From assembly GCA_020848655.1 (NCBI GenBank), contig JADLHU010000094.1:1-37871 (forward strand): 37,871 nt of DNA, written 5' to 3'. Source of the stretch: Novosphingobium sp. Its GTDB lineage: Bacteria; Pseudomonadota; Alphaproteobacteria; Sphingomonadales; Sphingomonadaceae. This document shows positions 32,698 to 37,871 of the stretch, piece by piece. The translations under genes were made by a program, and so were the position numbers. Numbering within the stretch: the first letter of the stretch is position 1; the number at the start of each line of letters is the position of its first letter. The notes beneath the pieces are model-generated. The model was not told the DNA's origin, did not search any database, and saw nothing but the letters and a program-made list of their open reading frames with translations.

Positions 32698-33608
32698 CGG
32701 CTGTGGATCTTCCGCGTTGGCCCCGCCTTGGGCTGGGCTGTGCGCGCATCGGTTCGTTCGGCAATCCGGCCAGCGCTGCGCAAAGCCTGGCGCTGCTGCG
32801 CGGCGCCTTCGATCTGGGGCTGCGGCTGTTCGACACGGCCGATATCTATGGCCAGGGCGATAGCGAAAGGCTGGTCGGCAAGGCGCTGGCCGGGCGGCGC
32901 GACGGCGGCGTGATCGTTACCAAGGGCGGACGGCTGTTTTCGGCGAAGATGCGGCTGCTGCGGCCGCTGAAGCCGCTGCTGCGACCGTTTCTGGCGCTGG
33001 GCGGCCTGTCGGGCGCGGTCACCGCGCAGCGTGCGGGCGAGGAACGGATGAACTGGACGCCCGCGCATCTTGTCGCCGCGCTCGAACGATCGCTGCGGCG
33101 GCTTCGCACCGATCGCGTCGATGCCTTCCTGCTGCACAGCCCGCCGGCCGAAGTGCTGCGGCAGCCGGAGACCGCCGATGTGCTGGCGCGCATGGTGGCA
33201 TCCGGCAAGGCGCTTCGCGCGGGCGCGGCATGCGACGATCTGGAACAGCTCGAAGCCGCGCTGGCAATGCCGTATCTCGATGTCCTGGAATTGCCGTGGA
33301 GCGTGCTTTGCGCGATCGCCGGAACGCCGCAGGCCGCCGCGCTGGACAAGCGCGGCATCACGGTGATCGCGCGCGAAGTGATCGTGCAGCAGCCGGATGT
33401 GCCCGCCGGCGTGGCGGTGGCCAAGGCCATGGCGCTGCCATTCGTAACCACAACGCTCGTCGGATCGGGGCGGATCGATCGGCTGCGCGCGATCGCCGAT
33501 CAGGTGGGGGCCGGCACGCGGGGTGGGGCCGGGCAGGAACGGCACCGGCCCGGACCGGGCATTCCACCGGTCGATCGCAGCGCGCGGGCAGGAGCCAGGC
33601 ATGAATGA
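32694..33608 (+). CDS. Aldo/keto reductase family protein
   Basis: A 304-residue protein starting in an ATGA overlap with the GT2. The aldo/keto reductase tetrad is visible: Asp and Tyr in LFDTADIYGQG, Lys in VIVTKGG, and His in AFLLHSPP. GLGCARIGSFG at the start and RAGAACDD later fit the fold. The C-terminus after about residue 270 is Gly/Arg/Pro-rich and lacks a clear family match. Members of this group reduce carbonyls with NADPH. In a sugar locus, paired with the Gfo/Idh/MocA gene that overlaps its 3' end by eight bases, it could take part in making an unusual sugar or polyol. The substrate is not readable. Confidence 0.82.
   Translation: MTAVDLPRWPRLGLGCARIGSFGNPASAAQSLALLRGAFDLGLRLFDTADIYGQGDSERLVGKALAGRRDGGVIVTKGGRLFSAKMRLLRPLKPLLRPFLALGGLSGAVTAQRAGEERMNWTPAHLVAALERSLRRLRTDRVDAFLLHSPPAEVLRQPETADVLARMVASGKALRAGAACDDLEQLEAALAMPYLDVLELPWSVLCAIAGTPQAAALDKRGITVIAREVIVQQPDVPAGVAVAKAMALPFVTTTLVGSGRIDRLRAIADQVGAGTRGGAGQERHRPGPGIPPVDRSARAGARHE
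33590..33594 (+). promoter_or_regulatory. Ribosome binding site inside the upstream gene
   Basis: AGGAG lies six bases before the ATG at 33601 and within the last codons of the aldo/keto reductase. It supports 33601 over the in-frame ATG at 33619. Confidence 0.55.
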
Positions 33609-34932
33609 GTGGCCGGGAATGAAGATCGCGTTCGTCGGATGCGGCTATGTGTTCGATATCTACATGCGCACGCGATGGGCCTATCCCGAGATCGAGATAC
33701 GCGGCGTCTTTGATATCGATACGGCGCGCTCCGCCGTGGTTCACCGGCACTACGGCATCCCCGTGTACCCCAGCCTTGAGGCCCTGCTGGCGGACCCGGA
33801 CGTGGAGGTCGTCGTCAACCTCACCAACATCGCGGCGCATTTCGACGTGACGAGCCGCGCGCTTGCGGCGGGAAAGCACGTCTTCACCGAAAAGCCGGTG
33901 ACGACCGCGTTCGATCGCACGCGCGAACTTTTCGCGCTGGCCGAGCGGCAGGGCCGGGTGCTCGCCGCCGCGCCGTGCAATCTCCATTCCGATGCCGTCA
34001 GCACGATCTGGAAAGCCATTGGCGACGGGGCCATTGGCAAGCCTGCGCTGATCTATGCCGAGATGGACGACAATCCGGCCCACCTGATGCGGCTGGACAC
34101 CGTCCAAAGCCCCACCGGCGCGCCGTTTCCCTATCGCGAGGAATTGCAGGAAGGCTGCACGGTCGAACATATCGGCTATCATCTGGCGTGGATCTGCGCG
34201 GTCTTCGGGCCGGCCATCGGCGTGACCGCCTTTTCCAAATGCCTGATCCCCGACAAGCGGGTCGGGCCGCTCGATCCGGCGGAAACTCCCGATTTCTCGG
34301 TGGCCTGCCTCGATTTCGCCGGCGGCGTCGCCGCCCGCATCACCTGTAGCTGGGTGGCTCCGCGCGATCACCGCATGCGGATCATCGGCAGCGAGGGGGA
34401 GCTTTCGGTCGACAATGCCTTTCATGACCAGTCGCCCGTGCGCCTCGAACGGTTCTCCCGCGTCGGGCTGACCGCGCGCAAGGCCTATACCGCTCGCCGC
34501 CACCCGATGGTTGGCGGACCGTTCGGGATCGGCGGGTCACGCCTGCCGCTGGTGCGCCGCTGGAAATCGCATGCGGGGGAAGCCGAACGCGGCGTTGGCC
34601 GTTCGTTCAAGCACAAGCTGGTAAGCTGGCTGCGGCGGCGCGAAATCTATGCGCAGGACAAGATTCTGGGCATCGCCGAAATGGGGCGTGCGATCGCGGC
34701 CGGCCAGCCGCAGCCGATGGGGCCGGATTTCCTGCTCCACCTGAACGAACTGACGATGATGGTGCAAGGCGCCGGACCGCAAGGCACGACGCGCATTCCC
34801 ACGACGACGTTCGAACCGTTCACCCTGTTCGCCGACATCGCCGCCAGCGGCCACGATTATCGCGCCGCCTATCGCCCCCGACTGCTGGAGCGCGCGGTTG
34901 CCGGCGTGGTGGAGCGGCTGCACCGCAAGTAG
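33601..34932 (+). CDS. Gfo/Idh/MocA family oxidoreductase
   Basis: A 443-residue NAD(P)-dependent oxidoreductase. The Rossmann domain opens with MKIAFVGCGYVFDIYMRT. DVEVVVNLTNIAAHFDVTSRAL and GKHVFTEKPVTT contain the family's EKP motif near residue 97. The second domain binds the sugar; GCTVEHIGYHLAWI supplies the His typical of the active site. The protein is about 80-100 residues longer than common members, with a basic insertion around residues 285-355 (TARKAYTARRHPM...GVGRSFKHKLVSWLRRREIYAQ). Members oxidise, reduce or epimerise sugar (nucleotide) carbons. It ends the coupled plus-strand run and converges with an acyltransferase 35 bases away. The interval holds no clear terminator. Confidence 0.87.
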   Translation: MNEWPGMKIAFVGCGYVFDIYMRTRWAYPEIEIRGVFDIDTARSAVVHRHYGIPVYPSLEALLADPDVEVVVNLTNIAAHFDVTSRALAAGKHVFTEKPVTTAFDRTRELFALAERQGRVLAAAPCNLHSDAVSTIWKAIGDGAIGKPALIYAEMDDNPAHLMRLDTVQSPTGAPFPYREELQEGCTVEHIGYHLAWICAVFGPAIGVTAFSKCLIPDKRVGPLDPAETPDFSVACLDFAGGVAARITCSWVAPRDHRMRIIGSEGELSVDNAFHDQSPVRLERFSRVGLTARKAYTARRHPMVGGPFGIGGSRLPLVRRWKSHAGEAERGVGRSFKHKLVSWLRRREIYAQDKILGIAEMGRAIAAGQPQPMGPDFLLHLNELTMMVQGAGPQGTTRIPTTTFEPFTLFADIAASGHDYRAAYRPRLLERAVAGVVERLHRK

Positions 34933-34966
34933 CCGTCCTCCGTCGCCCGGCCCCGGCAATCCCGCG

Positions 34967-36049
34967 TCAGGATGCGGTGGCGGGCTTTGCGGCGGGGCGG
35001 CGATCCAGCCAGCCGCGCAGGATCCTGGTGATCGGACGTTCCACCACCCAGTGCGTGATCAGGCCGGCGACCAGCGATCCCGCGATCATCAGCGGGAACA
35101 CCAGCCAGCGCACATCGGCCAGCCCCAGTTTCTTGAACACCGCCCACATCACCGCCAGCACGATCGGGTGGACCAGATAGAGCGCATAGGACGCATCGCC
35201 CACGGCCAGCGCCGGCTTCCACTTGTGATAGGCGATCCTGCCTTCGGTGCTGAGAACGGCCCAGACGATCGCGATGCCGGGAATACCCCAGTAAAGCGGC
35301 CGCAATTCGGTGTAGGGCCGGGCCGTCGGCGCGATGGCCACCCAGGCGAACGCCGCCGCCAGCAGAACGGCGGCAACCCACGCGGGGGACCGCTTGCCGA
35401 TAAGGAAGAAGTGCGCGAGCCACATTCCCGCAAGGAATTCCAGCGTGATCGGCAGCAGCAGCACGGTGGCGGGATACTGCTGCATCGGCAGAAGGTCGCG
35501 AACCGCAAAGCCGGCCACCACCGCCAGCGCGATGACCGCGGTGGTGCCGACAAGCAGGCGCATCTCCCGGCCTGCGATCACCAGCACCCCGGCGCAGATC
35601 AGGTAAAAGAACATTTCGAAGTTCAGTGACCAGCCCACGATGTTCGGCGGGAATATCTGGTTCGATCCATCGAGCGAGGGAATGAACAGGAACGACCAGA
35701 CGGCATTGGACAGCGTGTTGGGCGCGATGTTGCTGCGGACCACATCGCCCAGGACAGTCACGCCGAGGACCAGCCAGTAGATCGGCACGATGCGGATCAT
35801 GCGGCGGCTGACGAACTGGCTGGCGGTCTGCTTGCGGCCGGTCAGGAAGATCACCAGCCCGCTGATCACGAAGAAGATATCGACGCCGAACTGCCCGTGC
35901 GCGAACGCGGTGGGGCTGTTGTCGTTCATGATCTTCGCCGTGTGGCGGATCACCACCAGCAGCGATGCGATGCCGCGCAGCACCTGGATGCCATAGAGTA
36001 TGCCCGGATCGGGCATGGCGGACGAGCGCGCGGGCTGGGCTGGGGGCAT
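34967..36049 (-). CDS. Membrane O-acyltransferase, acyltransferase 3 family
   Basis: A 360-residue polytopic protein. ATG 36049 has AGGAG about eleven bases upstream; a GTG at 36061 overlaps that site and is less likely. GIQVLRGIASLLVVIRHTAKIM is the first helix with the catalytic His, and FGVDIFFVISGLVIFLTG the second signature; RRMIRIVPIYWLVLG follows. About ten helices are visible, and a Pro/Ala tail ends the protein. It likely O-acetylates an exopolysaccharide sugar. It lies 61 bases downstream of the adenylation-carrier-acyltransferase fusion and is probably co-transcribed with it. Confidence 0.88.
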   Translation of the reverse strand: MPPAQPARSSAMPDPGILYGIQVLRGIASLLVVIRHTAKIMNDNSPTAFAHGQFGVDIFFVISGLVIFLTGRKQTASQFVSRRMIRIVPIYWLVLGVTVLGDVVRSNIAPNTLSNAVWSFLFIPSLDGSNQIFPPNIVGWSLNFEMFFYLICAGVLVIAGREMRLLVGTTAVIALAVVAGFAVRDLLPMQQYPATVLLLPITLEFLAGMWLAHFFLIGKRSPAWVAAVLLAAAFAWVAIAPTARPYTELRPLYWGIPGIAIVWAVLSTEGRIAYHKWKPALAVGDASYALYLVHPIVLAVMWAVFKKLGLADVRWLVFPLMIAGSLVAGLITHWVVERPITRILRGWLDRRPAAKPATAS

Positions 36050-36110
36050 GGTCCCGTTCACTCCTGAAAGCTGGGTGGCCGAACGCCGGGTTGATTGTCG
36101 GCTGGGGTGG

Positions 36111-37871
36111 TCATGCGCCGATGATCTGGCGGCTGTATCGACCGAATATCGCCTTGGTCACAAGCACCACTGCGATGGAAGCCAGCAGGATGACGACGAA
36201 CACCGCCAGCAGCGCCAGGATGCCGTGCAATTCGACGTGCATCTTGCGCGCCGCCATGGCGAAGCCCGACGCGAAATAGCCGTGGACGAAGTAGATTCCG
36301 AAGCTGAGTTCGCCGATCTTGTCGAACCAGGCCGGGATCTTGCGCGAATGAACGCTCAGCGCGCCGATCACGCCCAGCGAAAGCGAAACTTTCGCCAGCA
36401 GGTTGAGGTTGTCGTGCGCGCTGGCGCCGCCGGGCAGCAGCACCGGCACGACGACCAGCAGCACCAGCACCGGCCAGACTTTCGCCAGTGCCGGCAGGAC
36501 CTGGGCGCGATAGTGGCAGGCGGCCATGCCGATCAGGTAGACCGGTAGGTAGAACGCCAGTGCCTCGATCGGATTGTCGTCCTGTTCCGGCCGGCCGATG
36601 GAAAAGCCAAGCAGCATCAAGGGCACGATCAGGGCGTAAAGCGCCGGGCGCTGGTCCATCATCCGCAGCAGCGGCGCCATCAGATAGACAAGCGATATCA
36701 TCGGGATGAACCACAGCGGCGCGAGATGCGTGCCGGTCAGGAGCATGAACGCCGTCAGCGCCAGCTTGCCCTGCACCCATGGCGGGGCGTTCAGTTCGGC
36801 CACGTCCTTCAGGCCCAGCAGGTAGATGCAGATCACCGGGATCGAGACGATCAGATAGGGCACGATCACGGTCTGCAACTTGACCTTGACGTAGGCCTGA
36901 TAATTGAACCCGCGCAAAAGGTACTGGAACAGATAGCCGGCCCCGAACACGACCCTCCCGTTGACGTGGCGGAAGCTCAGATAGTCCAGCCCGCCGGAAA
37001 GGTCTGCCAGCACCTGGCGCGAATGCGCGGCGACCACCAGCAGGATCGCGATTGAACGCATGGCGTGGATATAGTGGGTATCGCGCTGCGACCGCGCCGC
37101 ATCGCCGGGCGTGGCCAGCGGGGCGGGGGCGTCTTTCGCCAGCGCCTTGATCTGGCCCAGCGACATGCTTTCCCAGCCTTCGGGCACTTCGCCCAGCGCT
37201 TCTTCCAGCAGGATCGACGCTTCGACATAGTTCAGCGAATCGCCGCCGAAGGTCTGGAAGCTGGCGCTGTCGGCCACGGCGGGCTTGCGCGCGAGGCGGG
37301 CCAGCATGGCGGCGTATGCCGCGACAGGGTCGGCGCCGGGCGCCAGCGCGTCGGCGGCGGGCGCCATGGCCACGATGGCGCGGTAATCGACTTTGCCGTT
37401 GCCCAGGCGCGGCAGGGAATCGAGCTTCAGCGCGACGATGCGCTGCGGCGGCAGGTTGAAGTGATCGGCCAATTCGCCGGCCAGCGGGGCGGGATCGCGT
37501 CCATCTTCACTGGCCAGCACGACGCGGCTGTCATCGCCGGTGGCGACCACGGTCCAGCCGCGCCGGGCGGCCTCGCGCTCCACTTCGTCAAGCGCGATGC
37601 GCAGCCCGAAGAGCTTCAGGAAGCGGCTCTTGCGGCCGGTGATGCGATAGATGCCCGGCGCCGCCCGTTCGGCCAGATCGCCGGTCATCAGCCGGTCGAT
37701 GTCGAACCCGCGCGCCAGATCCGCGCGGGCCTCGGCATAGCCCATCATCACGTTGGGGCCGATATAGACCAGCTCGCCCGCGTCGGCGGCGGGCGCGCCG
37801 CTATCGGGATCGACCAGTTCGAACCGTCCTTCGGGGATGGGCTGGCCGATGCAATCGCCATGCCGGGCCAG
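36111..37871 (-). CDS. Adenylation domain-carrier protein-acyltransferase 3 fusion (5' end outside window)
   Basis: The open frame continues to the right edge; 586 residues are visible. The first 160 are the end of an AMP-forming ligase: GELVYIGPNVMMGYAEA, then MTGDLAER, YRITGRKSRFLKLFGLRIALDEVE and LPRLGNGKVDYRAI, i.e. core motifs A7, A8 and A10 with the catalytic Lys. A carrier domain follows, FQTFGGDSLNYVEASILLEEALG, whose Ser (codon 37236-37238) would take a phosphopantetheine arm. From YIHAMRSIAILLVVAAHSR onward the protein is an acyltransferase 3 membrane domain of about ten helices. The order suggests that an acid is activated, loaded on the carrier and passed straight to the membrane transferase, which would put an unusual acyl or aminoacyl group on the polymer. 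The acid cannot be told from the visible part. Confidence 0.85.
   Translation of the reverse strand: MARHGDCIGQPIPEGRFELVDPDSGAPAADAGELVYIGPNVMMGYAEARADLARGFDIDRLMTGDLAERAAPGIYRITGRKSRFLKLFGLRIALDEVEREAARRGWTVVATGDDSRVVLASEDGRDPAPLAGELADHFNLPPQRIVALKLDSLPRLGNGKVDYRAIVAMAPAADALAPGADPVAAYAAMLARLARKPAVADSASFQTFGGDSLNYVEASILLEEALGEVPEGWESMSLGQIKALAKDAPAPLATPGDAARSQRDTHYIHAMRSIAILLVVAAHSRQVLADLSGGLDYLSFRHVNGRVVFGAGYLFQYLLRGFNYQAYVKVKLQTVIVPYLIVSIPVICIYLLGLKDVAELNAPPWVQGKLALTAFMLLTGTHLAPLWFIPMISLVYLMAPLLRMMDQRPALYALIVPLMLLGFSIGRPEQDDNPIEALAFYLPVYLIGMAACHYRAQVLPALAKVWPVLVLLVVVPVLLPGGASAHDNLNLLAKVSLSLGVIGALSVHSRKIPAWFDKIGELSFGIYFVHGYFASGFAMAARKMHVELHGILALLAVFVVILLASIAVVLVTKAIFGRYSRQIIGA

Overview
The window is about 37.9 kb of GC-rich, gene-dense DNA with alphaproteobacterial character. 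A sphingomonad (Sphingomonas or Novosphingobium type) is my best guess, inferred from the style of the Wza, beta-barrel and Wzc genes and from the RTX-tailed hydrolases; no rRNA or marker gene confirms it. Almost every gene serves the making, export, decoration or trimming of extracellular polysaccharide. I see no tRNA, rRNA, insertion sequence, phage gene or CRISPR array.

Left part (1-12.1 kb): the 3' end of galU converges on galE (UDP-sugar supply). Next come a 1,088-residue GH113-like hydrolase with adhesion-type domains, two Tat-exported GH10 enzymes on the minus strand, and, divergent from them, an outer-membrane beta-barrel followed by a three-gene run: UDP-xylose synthase (UXS), a NodC-like processive GT2 and an extended SDR epimerase. 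That run ends at a strong bidirectional terminator. The combination suggests a synthase-dependent, xylose-containing polysaccharide with dedicated endo-hydrolases.

Middle (12.1-26.1 kb): a GH26-like enzyme with RTX repeats, a Wzx-type flippase, a GH39-like lipoprotein hydrolase, a Wzy-type polymerase with a pyruvyltransferase, two or three GT4 glycosyltransferases with an O-acyltransferase, and a membrane GT2. Right part (26.3-37.9 kb): a short Wza-like lipoprotein, an outer-membrane beta-barrel and a Wzc-type BY-kinase. A tightly coupled run follows (flippase-like protein, GT2, aldo/keto reductase, Gfo/Idh/MocA oxidoreductase). Two more membrane acyltransferases lie on the minus strand, one fused to an adenylation domain and a carrier protein and running off the window.

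Together the genes describe a Wzx/Wzy polymer decorated with acyl and probably pyruvyl groups, beside a possible second, synthase-made polymer. Five (beta/alpha)8 clan GH-A hydrolases are spread over the locus and use three export routes. Three divergent promoter regions of the Wzx/Wzy part share a TGCAGCATGATTG-like motif and may be co-regulated. The initiating sugar-phosphate transferase, the UDP-glucose dehydrogenase needed to feed UXS, and the type I secretion apparatus are not in the window.
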